Assembly: GCF_029714325.1 (NCBI RefSeq)
Contig: NZ_CP121666.1
Coordinates: forward strand, 1,488,001 to 1,552,000
Reading direction: 5' to 3'
From: Bradyrhizobium sp. CB1717
GTDB lineage: Bacteria; Pseudomonadota; Alphaproteobacteria; Rhizobiales; Xanthobacteraceae
Length of the DNA stretch: 64,000 nt
Translations under genes and position numbers: made by a program
In this document: positions 17,940 through 27,058 of the stretch, one piece after another
How positions within the stretch are numbered: the stretch's first letter is position 1
Layout: each line of letters starts with the position of its first letter
The notes under the pieces: model-generated
Seen by the model: the letters and a program-made list of their open reading frames with translations, nothing else
What the model was told of the DNA's origin: nothing
Database searches by the model: none

Positions 17940-18860
17940 ATGAAGCAGAACTTCACAGTCAGGCACGGTGCATTGGACGGCGTGGAGGCGTTCCTGAGTG
18001 TCGCCCAACATCGCAGTTTCCGCCGAGCGTCCGCTGAACTCGGGGTCACGCCGTCGGCCATCAGTCAGGCGATACGCGCGCTCGAGGCGCGCGTTGGCGC
18101 CGCGCTCTTCATCCGCACCACCCGCAGTGTCGGTTTGACCGAAGCCGGCGAAAGATTCCTTGCGCGCGCCAGACCCGCCTTTGAGGAGCTCGTCGCCGCC
18201 AGCGGTGCGGCGCGCGAGCTCGGACAGCGACCGGCCGGGCTCCTGCGTCTCACCGTACCGCGCTCCGTCGTCCCGATCCTGCTGGAGCCGTTGATCGCGT
18301 CGTTCTGCCGGGAATTTCCCGAGATTGAGGTGGAGCTTGCCGCGAGCGAAGAGCTGGTCGACCTCGCAGCCGAAGGCTTTGACGCCGGCATCAGGTTGGG
18401 CCAGTTCATCGCCCCCGACATGGTCGCGGTGCGCCTGACGAATCCGCTGCCGCTCATTATCCTCGGCAGCCCGGCTTACCTCGCCCGCCGCGGTCGGCCC
18501 GAGCGGCCGGACGATCTGCGTGAGCACGCGTGCCTGAGATTGCGACGATCGAACGGTGCGCTCGCGTCATGGTCGCTCGACGACAACGGTCGTTCGATCG
18601 AGATCGTGGTTTCGGGACCTTTCATCGCCAACGATTTTCCCACGATGCTCGGAGCCGCCGTCGAAGGCGTGGGTCTTGCGCAGGTGCCCGCACCGCTGGC
18701 CACGGGTGCCATGGCGGCGGGAAAGCTCGTTCCCGTCCTGGAGCAATTCGCGCCGATGACACCAGGCGTGTTCCTGTACTATCCCGGTCACCGACAAATC
18801 ATGCCGAAGTTGCGGGCCTTTATCGATCATGTGAAGGGCCGCTCAGGCGGCACCAGCTGA
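17940..18860 (+). CDS. LysR family transcriptional regulator
   Basis: A 306-residue LysR regulator. The helix-turn-helix covers residues 12-70 (GVEAFLSVAQHRSFRRASAE, VTPSAISQAIRALEARVG), and the co-inducer domain covers the rest (TVPRSVVPILLEPLIASFCR, GFDAGIRLGQFI). It is divergent from the small exported protein gene (133-bp gap) and its stop lies 1 bp from the end of the fumarylacetoacetate hydrolase gene on the other strand. The divergent neighbours are the more likely targets. No clear inverted repeat was found in the gap. Confidence 0.9.
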   Translation: MKQNFTVRHGALDGVEAFLSVAQHRSFRRASAELGVTPSAISQAIRALEARVGAALFIRTTRSVGLTEAGERFLARARPAFEELVAASGAARELGQRPAGLLRLTVPRSVVPILLEPLIASFCREFPEIEVELAASEELVDLAAEGFDAGIRLGQFIAPDMVAVRLTNPLPLIILGSPAYLARRGRPERPDDLREHACLRLRRSNGALASWSLDDNGRSIEIVVSGPFIANDFPTMLGAAVEGVGLAQVPAPLATGAMAAGKLVPVLEQFAPMTPGVFLYYPGHRQIMPKLRAFIDHVKGRSGGTS

Positions 18861-18861
18861 T

Positions 18862-19647
18862 CTACCGCTGCTCCCGCACAAATCTGTTGCGCAGCGTGCC
18901 GACGCCCGTGATCTCGATCTCCACGACGTCGCCGTGCGTGATGTCGGGCGAGGCGCCATCGGTGCCCATCCAGATCACGTCGCCGGGCCATAGCGTGAAG
19001 TATTTCGTCAGTTCGATCAGGAACGGCACCACGCCGAAGATCATGTCGTTGGTGTAGAAGCGGTTGGTCTCCTTGCCGTTGACCCGGACGATCGTCTGCA
19101 TCTTCGCAAGATTGGCTTCGGTCTCGATCCACGGGCCCATCGGCTTGAACGTGTCGGCGTTCTTCGAGCGCCACAGGCTGCGGTCCGCCTTCTGCCAGCT
19201 GCGCTCGCTGACGTCGTTGCCGATGGTGTAGCCGAACACGCAGTTCATCGCGTTCTCTTTGGTGAGGTGCTTCACCTTCTTGCCGATGACGACGACGAGC
19301 TCGCCTTCATAATGGATCTTGTCCGTCGCCAGGGACGGGATCACGACCTCCTCGTCATGCGCGATCAGCGCGTTCTGCGCGCGATAGCCGATCTCGGGGC
19401 GGTCGGGCACGGCCGGCACCTCGCCGCGCTTGTCGGCGGCTTCCTTCAGGTGCTTCAGATAGTTCAGGCCGACGCAATAGAAGGTGCGCGGGATCAGCGG
19501 CAGCTCGATCTTGACGTCACCGAGCGGATGCGTGCGCGAGGTGCGCTGCCATTCGCCGAATGGGTCGCCGTCGATCGCGATGACCTGATCGCCCTCGACG
19601 ATCCCCCAGGAGGTCTTGTCCGCGGCGGTGAATTTCAGCCAGCGCAT
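18862..19647 (-). CDS. Fumarylacetoacetate hydrolase family protein
   Basis: A 261-residue FAH-domain enzyme. The divalent-metal site is visible (IHYEGELVVVIGKK, with the EGE pair at about residues 114-116) as are the conserved GYTIGNDVSER and GDVIWMGTDG segments. Relatives hydrolyse C-C bonds in 2,4-dioxo acids or act as hydratases/isomerases late in aromatic catabolism. It is the last gene of a cluster with a flavin monooxygenase and an Ldh-type dehydrogenase on the same strand (14-bp gap), which suggests the last step of a degradation route of unknown substrate. Confidence 0.88.
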   Translation of the reverse strand: MRWLKFTAADKTSWGIVEGDQVIAIDGDPFGEWQRTSRTHPLGDVKIELPLIPRTFYCVGLNYLKHLKEAADKRGEVPAVPDRPEIGYRAQNALIAHDEEVVIPSLATDKIHYEGELVVVIGKKVKHLTKENAMNCVFGYTIGNDVSERSWQKADRSLWRSKNADTFKPMGPWIETEANLAKMQTIVRVNGKETNRFYTNDMIFGVVPFLIELTKYFTLWPGDVIWMGTDGASPDITHGDVVEIEITGVGTLRNRFVREQR

Positions 19648-19661
19648 GTTGGATCCTCCCG

Positions 19662-21029
19662 TTATTCCGCGGCATCGCGCGGCTGCACCTTCCAGGCGCC
19701 GGCGGCCGGTCGCTTCAGCCCGAGATTTTCGCGCAGCGTCTTGCCGCGATAGTCCTTCTGGAACAGTCCGCGCCGCTGTAGCTCCGGCACGACATGCTGC
19801 ACGAAATCGGCGTAGGAGCCGGGCACATAGGTCGCGGCGATAACGAAGCCGTCGCAGCCGCGCTCGACGAACATTTCCTCTAACTTGTCCGCGATCTCCC
19901 TGGGGCCGCCGACCATGGCGTCATGCACCCGGCCACGGCCGGAGAAGGTGACGAAGTCGCGCGCACTCGGATTGCTCTTGCCTGATGTCTTCAGCACGCC
20001 GTCGCGGATTCCCAAAATGCCCTGCATGCTCTTCAAGTCTTCCGTCGTCAGCGGCTCGTCGAGATCCTTGGAGGCGAAGTCGTAATTGAGCGCTTCGGCG
20101 AGCAGCGACAGTGCGTCGATCTCAAGAGGCAGCTTGTTGATCAGCGCCATCTTGTCCTCGGCTTCGGCCTTGGTCGCGGCGCAGACCGGTGTCGTCAAAT
20201 TGCAGAGAAGCATCTGGTCGGGATCGCGGCCGGCCTTCGCGGCCTCGTTGCGCACGGCCGCATAGCCTTCCTTGGCGGCGGCGAGGTTGCGCGCGGCGGT
20301 GAAGATCACCTCGCCCCAGCGGCCCGCAAAGCGCTGGCCGCGGCCGGAGGCGCCGGCCTGGATGATCACGGGATGACCCTGCTGCGACCGCGGCACGGTG
20401 AACGGGCCGCGGGACTTGAAGGCCGGCCCTTTGTGATCGAGCCGCTTCACCTTGGTGGGATCGGCAAAGCGGCCGCTCTCCTTGTCCATGATCAGCGCGC
20501 CGTCCTCCCAGGTGTCCCAATGGCCGAGCACGACCTCCATGAATTCGTCGGCGCGGTCGTAGCGGGAATCATGTTCGGGATGGGAGTCGCGCCCCATGTT
20601 GAGCGCCTCGCCGTCGTTGAGCGAGGTGACGACGTTCCACCCCGCGCGTCCGCCCGACATCAGGTCGAGCGTTGCAAAGCGGCGGGCGACGTCGAAGGGT
20701 TCGTAGTAGGTGGTCGAGCAGGTTGCGCCAAGGCCGAGCCTCTCGGTGACCATGCCCATCGTGGTCAGCACGATCAGCGGGTCCATCTTCACGCAGCGGA
20801 TGCCGTATTCGACGGTGTGGGCGTGATCGTTGCCGTAGCGGTCCGGCATCGCCAGGCGATCGTCGAAGAAGGCCATGTGGAATCTGCCGGCTTCGAGGAT
20901 TTTTGCGATCTCCTGGTAATAGTCCGCCGACATCGAGTCCGAGCGCGAGTCCGGATGCCGCCACGAGCTCGGCAAGTTCGTGCAGTTCTGCGCCTGGAGG
21001 AAGCCGACCAGTACCATCTGCCGATTCAT
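19662..21029 (-). CDS. LLM class flavin-dependent monooxygenase (NtaA/DszA type)
   Basis: A 455-residue luciferase-like two-component monooxygenase. The start MVLVGFLQAQNCTNLPSSWR, the segment FHMAFFDDRLAMP and the conserved GRAGWNVVTSLND are hallmarks of the NtaA/SnaA/DszA/DmoA branch, which uses FMNH2 supplied by a separate reductase to oxidise chelators, thioethers or similar compounds. PVIIQAGASGRGQRFAGRWG carries the flavin-phosphate region. No reductase gene is adjacent. It lies between an Ldh-type dehydrogenase and an FAH hydrolase. Confidence 0.9.
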   Translation of the reverse strand: MNRQMVLVGFLQAQNCTNLPSSWRHPDSRSDSMSADYYQEIAKILEAGRFHMAFFDDRLAMPDRYGNDHAHTVEYGIRCVKMDPLIVLTTMGMVTERLGLGATCSTTYYEPFDVARRFATLDLMSGGRAGWNVVTSLNDGEALNMGRDSHPEHDSRYDRADEFMEVVLGHWDTWEDGALIMDKESGRFADPTKVKRLDHKGPAFKSRGPFTVPRSQQGHPVIIQAGASGRGQRFAGRWGEVIFTAARNLAAAKEGYAAVRNEAAKAGRDPDQMLLCNLTTPVCAATKAEAEDKMALINKLPLEIDALSLLAEALNYDFASKDLDEPLTTEDLKSMQGILGIRDGVLKTSGKSNPSARDFVTFSGRGRVHDAMVGGPREIADKLEEMFVERGCDGFVIAATYVPGSYADFVQHVVPELQRRGLFQKDYRGKTLRENLGLKRPAAGAWKVQPRDAAE

Positions 21030-21050
21030 GCTGCTGTTCTCCTGATAGTG

Positions 21051-22103
21051 TCAGGCGAGGCCAAGGACCGTGTCGAGCCGATACTCGCGCGCCAGCGTGC
21101 GCAGCTTGTCCCAGGTCGCATCCTCGATCTCGATGCCGTCGCGCAGCCGCTGCTGCTCGCGCACGCCCTCGATCTCGCCCGGATAGTAGACGCCCTTGCT
21201 GCCCTCGGAGGGCGGCGTCGATTTCAGGTACTGCGCGAACTCGGCGACCTCGCGCTTGAATTCGGTGAGCGGCCGGAATGCGGCGACGTTGAATACGGCC
21301 ATGAAGCAGCCGTCATTGTGCCGCCCCGTCGGCTCGACGCCGAAGCCGAGCCCGGTGAGCAGGCCGCACAGCACCTCCACCATGGCGGCGAGGCCGCTGC
21401 CCTTGTAGCCCTCGGTGCCGCCGAGCGGCAGCAGCGCGCCGCCCTTGCGGTATTGGGTCGGGTCGGTGGTGTGCCGTCCCTCCGCATCGATGATCCATCC
21501 GGTCGGGATCTCGTCGCCGCGCGCGACCGCGAGCTGGATCTTGCCGGCCGCAACCGCCGACGTCGCCATGTCCAGATAGAACGGCGTATCGAGATCGGAC
21601 GGCACCGCGATCGAGATCGGGTTGGTGCCGAGCCGCGCTTCCTTGCCGCCGAACGGGGCCACGTGCTTCGGCGAGCGGCCGGAGTCCGCCGCCGCAATCC
21701 CGATCATGTCTTCGCGCATCGCCATCAAGGGATAGGCGGCGAGGCGGCCGACATGACTTTGCCGGAACACGGTGCAGGCGGCGACGTTCGCCGTCTTCGC
21801 CTTCTCGATGGTCAGCGCCATCGCCTTGGCGTTGACGTGAAAGCCAAACCCCCAATGGCCGTCGATCACGGTCGTGGTCGGCGATTCCTGGACGATGGTC
21901 CACTTGGCGCCGGGAACGATGTGCCCCGCCTTGATGCGGTCGATATAGGTGGGAACGGCGATCACGCCGTGGGAATCGTGGCCGGCGAGATTGGCGTTGA
22001 CGCAGCCGGTCGCGACGGCGTCGGCCTCTTCCTCGGAAGCCCCGGCCGCCTGGAGCAGCGCGGCGCTGATGCGCGTGAGGCGGTCGGCCCTGACGAGCGG
22101 CAT
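21051..22103 (-). CDS. Ldh family oxidoreductase (malate/L-lactate/ureidoglycolate dehydrogenase type)
   Basis: A 350-residue NAD(P)-dependent dehydrogenase of the non-Rossmann Ldh family. Landmarks are NLAGHDSHGVIAVPTYIDRI near residue 43 (with the catalytic-region DSHG), the NPISIAVPS stretch and GYKGSGLAAMVEVL. Members reduce or oxidise 2-hydroxy acids. The ATG at 22103 is preceded by GGGGAAA; earlier in-frame ATGs at 22151 and 22193 lack a ribosome site. It is the first gene of the FAH/monooxygenase cluster. Confidence 0.85.
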   Translation of the reverse strand: MPLVRADRLTRISAALLQAAGASEEEADAVATGCVNANLAGHDSHGVIAVPTYIDRIKAGHIVPGAKWTIVQESPTTTVIDGHWGFGFHVNAKAMALTIEKAKTANVAACTVFRQSHVGRLAAYPLMAMREDMIGIAAADSGRSPKHVAPFGGKEARLGTNPISIAVPSDLDTPFYLDMATSAVAAGKIQLAVARGDEIPTGWIIDAEGRHTTDPTQYRKGGALLPLGGTEGYKGSGLAAMVEVLCGLLTGLGFGVEPTGRHNDGCFMAVFNVAAFRPLTEFKREVAEFAQYLKSTPPSEGSKGVYYPGEIEGVREQQRLRDGIEIEDATWDKLRTLAREYRLDTVLGLA

Positions 22104-22396
22104 GGCGTTTCCCCGACGTGGTGCCCTTATCGGGCTGTTGTTGGGGGCCATCGTCTCAAAGCGCCAGAGCGATATCAATCTCCTGTAAACCAATACAGGG
22201 CTGCAAATTCGTGACGGAACACGCCTTTGGTCGAAGATTTGCCCCGCACGGCGGTATTTTCGAGAGTTTAGCGCCGCTTGTTCGCAGCTCGTTCACTTTG
22301 ATCGACGGTTTGCCCGGCGGAATAACCACCACTTAGGCGATCGCCGCTCATAAAGGTACCGGGAGAAATAGGCAGAAATGCCCGGGAGCTGAGATC

Positions 22397-25300
22397 GTGC
22401 CGACGACACTCGCGCGCACCTTTGCGGCGCTGAGCGCCATCAATGAAGCGATCCTCTATGCGAGATCGCCGGACGAGCTGTACCAGAAGGTCTGCGACGC
22501 CGGCTTTTCGAGCGGGGACTTTCTGGCCGTGGCCGTGTTCCTGGTGGGCCCCGATGGTCGGCGGCTGCGCTTTGCGGCCGGCTGCGGCGACGATATCCCG
22601 CGGCTGAGCTCGCTCGTGATCACGACCGACGCCGGCACACCGGAAGGATTGGGCGTCGGCGGCGAGGCATTTCGCGATCAGAAGCTGTGCATCAGCAACG
22701 ATTATCTGAACGATCCGCGCTCGCTGGCGTGGCGTAAGGGGGCCGCCAAGGCGCATATCGGTGCGGCGGCGGCGTTGCCGCTGCTCTGCAACGGCAAGAG
22801 CGTCGGCGTGCTGTACGTGACGCGCAGCGAGGCCAACTCGCTGAACGAGCAGATGGTGTCGCTGTTCGAGCGCATGTCGGCCAACATTTCCTACGCGCTG
22901 GACAATTTCGCGCGCGAGACCGCGCAGCAGATCAGCGAACGGGCGACACGGCGGCTCAACCGCATGTTCGGTGCCATCAGCGCCACCAACGAAGCGATCC
23001 TGCGGGCCAAGACCGAGCTGGAGCTGTACCAGCTCGTCTGTGACGCCTCCGTGCATAGCGGCAAGTCGCTCGCGACCATCGTGCTGCTGCGCGAGCCGGA
23101 TTCGCACTGGATGAAGCCTGTCGCGGCCACCGGGCAGAACCTCGAGCTCGTCACCCAGGCGCGCTATTCGGTCGACCCGGAAAATCCCTTCGGCAAGGGC
23201 ATCTCCGGCGAGGTGTTCCGGACGCAGAAAGCCGTCGTCGAGGACGATCTCGCCAGCCGCACCAAGGGCTCGCCGTGGGAGCAGGCCAACGTCAACACCG
23301 GCGTCGCCGCCTGCGTGGTCGCGCCGCTGATCAAGCGCGGCGAAAGCGTCGGCGTGCTGCTGTTCTTCATCAGCCGCTCCTGGGCCAAGGACGAGGAGAT
23401 CGTCGCGCTGCTGCTGCGCATGGCGGAGAACGTCTCGTTCGCGATCGAGAATTTCGGCCGCGAGGCCGAGAAGGCCAGGATCGCGGCGGAAGAAGAGCGC
23501 CTGGCGCGCATGTATGCGGCGCTCAGTGCCACCAACGAGGCCATCCTGCGCGCACGGTCGCGGTCCGAGCTGTTCGACCTCGTCTGCGAGGCGACGGCCA
23601 AAGGAGCCAAGTTCACCTCCGCCAGCATCGCGCTGGTCGACCAGCGCGCCGAGCTGCTGCGCGTGGTCGCCAGCTACGGACCGAATGCCGACCAGGTTCG
23701 CAACTTCAAGTTCTCGATCTCCGAGCAGGTGGCGGAAGGACGCGGGCTGACTGGCACCGCATTCCGCACGCGCCGGCCGGCCGTCAGCAACGACGTGCTC
23801 GCCGACGACCGCATCGCGCCATGGCAGGCCAGCGCCCGCCGCAACGGCATCGCGTCCTCCGCGGCGCTACCGCTGTTCAACGGCGACCGGGTCGAGGGCG
23901 TATTCCTGTTCAACTCGCCGGAGTGCGGCGCCTTCACGCCCGAACTCGTCGAGCTGCTGCGCAGGCTCCAGGCCAACGTCTCCTTCGCGCTGGAGAATTT
24001 CGACCGCGCCGAGGCGAAGGCCAAGGCCGAGATGCAGCGCAATCGTCTCAGGGGCATGCTCGAGGCGCTGAGCGCGACCAACGAGGCGATCATGCGGGTG
24101 AAGACCCGCGCCGAATTGTTCGAGGTGGTCTGCGAGGCGGCGGTGCTCGGCGGCACCTTCTCCTCCGCGACCATCGCCATGGTGGATACGACGGGACACT
24201 ATCTCGACATCGCCATGACCAAGGGTGAGAGCTGCGGCCTGATCAAGGAATGGCGCTTCTCGACCTCGGCCGACGACCCGGAGGGACGCGGGCTCTCCGG
24301 CACCTCCTTCCGTACGCGCGCGCCTTGCATCGCCAATGAGATCCTCACCGACATCCGCACCGCGCACTGGCACCAGATCGCGCGCATGCAAGGGACGAAA
24401 TCAGGCGCCTGCTTCCCGTTGCTCAGCAACGGCGGCGAGGCTGTCGGCGTGTTGCTGTTCCTCTCGCGCGATGAGGGCGCGTTCACGCAGGATCTCATTC
24501 AACTGCTGGGGCGGCTTGCCGAGAACGTCTCGTTCGCGCTCGACAATTTCGACCGCGCCGAGGAAAAGGCGCGCACCGAGGCGCAGAAGGAACGCCTGAG
24601 GCGCATGTTCGCGGCGCTGAGCGCCACCAACGAGGCGATCATGCGGGCCAAGTCGCGTGCCGAGCTGTTCGACCTCGTCTGCCTCGCCGCCTCGAACGGC
24701 GCGAAATTCACCTCGACGACGATCGCGCTGGCCATGGACGGCAGCGATCAGCTCGAGATCGTGGCGGCGGCCGGACCGTCCGCGGACACCACCCGCAACA
24801 TCCGCCTCTCCATCGACCCCGAGCGTCCCGAAGGGCGCGGCATGAGCGGCACGGCGTTCCGCACCCGCCAGCCCTGCATCAGCAACGACTACCTCAACGA
24901 CGATCGCGTCCGTGTCTTCCATGCCATCGTGCGCGGCGACGGCGCGCGGTCGGGCGCGGCGTTCCCGCTCATCGCGCACGATCGTGCCGTCGGCGTCATG
25001 ATCTACATGTCGACTGAGCCGAATACCTTCACGGAAGAGTTCGTCGAGCTGCTGCAGCGCCTCGCCGACAACGTCTCCTTCGCGATGGAGAATTTCGATC
25101 GCGCCGACGAGAAGAACCAGGCGGACGAGCGGATCGAGTATCTCGCCTCGCACGACAGCCTGACCGATCTGCCGAACCGCGAGACCTTCAACGGGCTGCT
25201 GCGTGCGGCGATCGACACCGCGCAGCGCCACGACCACCGTTTTGCGGTGCTGTTCATCGATCTCGACCGTTTCAAGGTCATCAACGATTCGCTGGGCCAC

Positions 25301-26512
25301 GAAGCGGGTGACCTGCTGCTGCTCGAAGTGGCGAACCGCTTGCGCGGGGCGCTGCGGGCCAGCGACGTGGTGGCGCGTCTCGGCGGCGACGAGTTCGTGG
25401 TCATCCTCGACCAGTGCGGCGAGATCGACGACGTCCAGCGCATCGCGACCGGGCTGCTTACGGCGCTCTCCGAGCCCATGGAGCTCGCCGGTCACGAGTG
25501 CCACACCACGGCCTCGATTGGCATCGCGATGTACCCGGACAACGGCTCCGACGCTCAGACGCTGACCAAGAACGCCGACATGGCGATGTATCTCGCCAAG
25601 GAAGACGGCAAGAACGGCTGCCGCTTCTTCTCCAAGGAAGTGAAGACCCAGTCCATTGAGCGGCTGTCGCTGGAAAGCGCGCTGCGCCGGGCGCTGGAGC
25701 GCGAGCAGTTCTCGCTGAACTACCAGCCCAAGGTGGACATGGAGACCGGCCAGATCACCGGCGTGGAAGCTCTGCTGCGCTGGACCCATCCCGATCTCGG
25801 CAGCGTCTCGCCCGCACAGTTCATTCCGCTTGCGGAGGAAACCGGGCTGATCGTGCCGATCGGCCGCTGGGTGCTGAACGAGGCCTGCGCGCAGGCCATG
25901 GCCTGGCAACGCCGCGGCCTGCTGCCGCTGTCGATGGCGGTGAACCTGTCGCCGCGGCAGTTCGCCGACGAGCATCTGTTGCAGGATGTCGACGAGGCGC
26001 TGGCGGCCTCCGGCATGTCGCCGGTGCTGCTCCAGCTCGAGGTCACCGAGAGCATGATGATGCGCAATGTCGGGCGTGCGCTCAAGGTGCTCGACGCGAT
26101 CCAGAGCCGCGGCATCCGCCTTGCGATCGACGATTTCGGCACCGGCTATTCGTCGATGTCGCTGATGAAGCACTTCCCGATCGACACCATCAAGATCGAC
26201 CGCTCCTTCGTGCGAGACCTGCCGCAGGATTCGGAGGATCAGGCGATCGCGCAGGCGATCATCAGCATGGGCAAGGCGCTCGGCATGACGGTCGTCGCCG
26301 AAGGCGTCGAGAACGCCGAGCAGGAGGCGTTCCTGCGCAGCCACGGCTGCGACGAGATGCAGGGCTTCCTGATCTCGAAGCCGCTGCCGGCGAAGCAGAT
26401 GGCCGAATTGTTGCGGCCGATGGTGCTGCCGGTCGCACCGCCGCTTCAGCCCGAGCCGGATCCGGTTGCCACCGCGGCTGCGGCGCTACGGCTGAAACGC
26501 GCTGTCGTCTGA
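22397..26512 (+). CDS. Five-GAF, GGDEF and EAL domain cyclic-di-GMP protein
   Basis: A 1371-residue cytoplasmic protein with no membrane segment. It begins with five tandem GAF modules whose start (R-M-F-A-A-L-S-A-T-N-E-A-I) recurs at residues 7, 189, 371, 553 and 736, so each unit is 182-183 residues and they are linked by long helices (FDRAEEKARTEAQKERLRR). A diguanylate cyclase domain follows (about 913-1080, intact GGDEF with LFIDLDRFKVIND) and then a phosphodiesterase domain (about 1090-1340, with EALLRW, DDFGTGYSS and the catalytic KIDRSF). Both active sites look complete. The start is GTG after GGGAG. Ligands are unknown. Confidence 0.93.
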   Translation: MPTTLARTFAALSAINEAILYARSPDELYQKVCDAGFSSGDFLAVAVFLVGPDGRRLRFAAGCGDDIPRLSSLVITTDAGTPEGLGVGGEAFRDQKLCISNDYLNDPRSLAWRKGAAKAHIGAAAALPLLCNGKSVGVLYVTRSEANSLNEQMVSLFERMSANISYALDNFARETAQQISERATRRLNRMFGAISATNEAILRAKTELELYQLVCDASVHSGKSLATIVLLREPDSHWMKPVAATGQNLELVTQARYSVDPENPFGKGISGEVFRTQKAVVEDDLASRTKGSPWEQANVNTGVAACVVAPLIKRGESVGVLLFFISRSWAKDEEIVALLLRMAENVSFAIENFGREAEKARIAAEEERLARMYAALSATNEAILRARSRSELFDLVCEATAKGAKFTSASIALVDQRAELLRVVASYGPNADQVRNFKFSISEQVAEGRGLTGTAFRTRRPAVSNDVLADDRIAPWQASARRNGIASSAALPLFNGDRVEGVFLFNSPECGAFTPELVELLRRLQANVSFALENFDRAEAKAKAEMQRNRLRGMLEALSATNEAIMRVKTRAELFEVVCEAAVLGGTFSSATIAMVDTTGHYLDIAMTKGESCGLIKEWRFSTSADDPEGRGLSGTSFRTRAPCIANEILTDIRTAHWHQIARMQGTKSGACFPLLSNGGEAVGVLLFLSRDEGAFTQDLIQLLGRLAENVSFALDNFDRAEEKARTEAQKERLRRMFAALSATNEAIMRAKSRAELFDLVCLAASNGAKFTSTTIALAMDGSDQLEIVAAAGPSADTTRNIRLSIDPERPEGRGMSGTAFRTRQPCISNDYLNDDRVRVFHAIVRGDGARSGAAFPLIAHDRAVGVMIYMSTEPNTFTEEFVELLQRLADNVSFAMENFDRADEKNQADERIEYLASHDSLTDLPNRETFNGLLRAAIDTAQRHDHRFAVLFIDLDRFKVINDSLGHEAGDLLLLEVANRLRGALRASDVVARLGGDEFVVILDQCGEIDDVQRIATGLLTALSEPMELAGHECHTTASIGIAMYPDNGSDAQTLTKNADMAMYLAKEDGKNGCRFFSKEVKTQSIERLSLESALRRALEREQFSLNYQPKVDMETGQITGVEALLRWTHPDLGSVSPAQFIPLAEETGLIVPIGRWVLNEACAQAMAWQRRGLLPLSMAVNLSPRQFADEHLLQDVDEALAASGMSPVLLQLEVTESMMMRNVGRALKVLDAIQSRGIRLAIDDFGTGYSSMSLMKHFPIDTIKIDRSFVRDLPQDSEDQAIAQAIISMGKALGMTVVAEGVENAEQEAFLRSHGCDEMQGFLISKPLPAKQMAELLRPMVLPVAPPLQPEPDPVATAAAALRLKRAVV

Positions 26513-26827
26513 CGGCTGCGGGTGCAGCTCGCGGACGTCGTGATCCGCGCCCTCCGCGATGCTCGGGAAATCCTGGGGCCCCGTCAGCGACGTCTGCTCG
26601 ACGAACAGCGCCAGAATCGTGCGCGCGCCGTCGGCAAAGCCCGTACCCTTGTTCAGGCCGAGCTCGGCGCACCATGTGCTGCTCATGGGCTCCTGATCGT
26701 CGACCACCGCCATGGCGGGTCCCCACCACCAGGCAGGCGCGGGCGAGCGCTCGTTCTCGGGCACGACATGCCAGCGGACGAACTCATCCATCACGCGCTC
26801 GAACTCCAGGCGTGCAGCCTGATGCAT
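26486..26827 (-). CDS. Hypothetical protein, convergent with the GGDEF/EAL gene
   Basis: A 113-residue soluble protein starting MHQAARLEFERVMDEFVRW. It is Trp- and Pro-rich in the middle (SPAPAWWWGPAMAVV) and ends DDSAFQP. I recognise no family. The ATG at 26827 is chosen because the longer reading begins with an unconvincing basic stretch. Its last 27 bp overlap the end of the five-GAF gene on the opposite strand, a tail-to-tail overlap with no room for a terminator. Confidence 0.6.
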   Translation of the reverse strand: MHQAARLEFERVMDEFVRWHVVPENERSPAPAWWWGPAMAVVDDQEPMSSTWCAELGLNKGTGFADGARTILALFVEQTSLTGPQDFPSIAEGADHDVRELHPQPSDDSAFQP

Positions 26828-27058
26828 TGGATCGATACTCCTTCGAATCCGCGCCTGATGACAGGCCGTCACGCAGATTCGATTGTGGTCCTGACGCCCG
26901 GAAAAATCGGCTCGCGCAACCGGCGGGAGCCATGCATCCCGACCTCATCGTCGGTGATGCCCAAAAATGCGGCCGTCGGCGATACGCCAACGGCGGCAGC
27001 GAACCTCCATTTTAGCCGTTTGGAGGCTCGGCAGGCAAGGTGCGGATGTTACGGTTGC

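Noticed and set aside
20373..22214. A 613-codon plus-strand frame opposite the monooxygenase and Ldh genes
   Set aside because: It spans two recognised genes on the other strand and shows only antisense composition.
24401..26344. A 647-codon minus-strand frame inside the five-GAF gene
   Set aside because: It lies antisense to intact GGDEF and EAL domains and its translation has no domain features.
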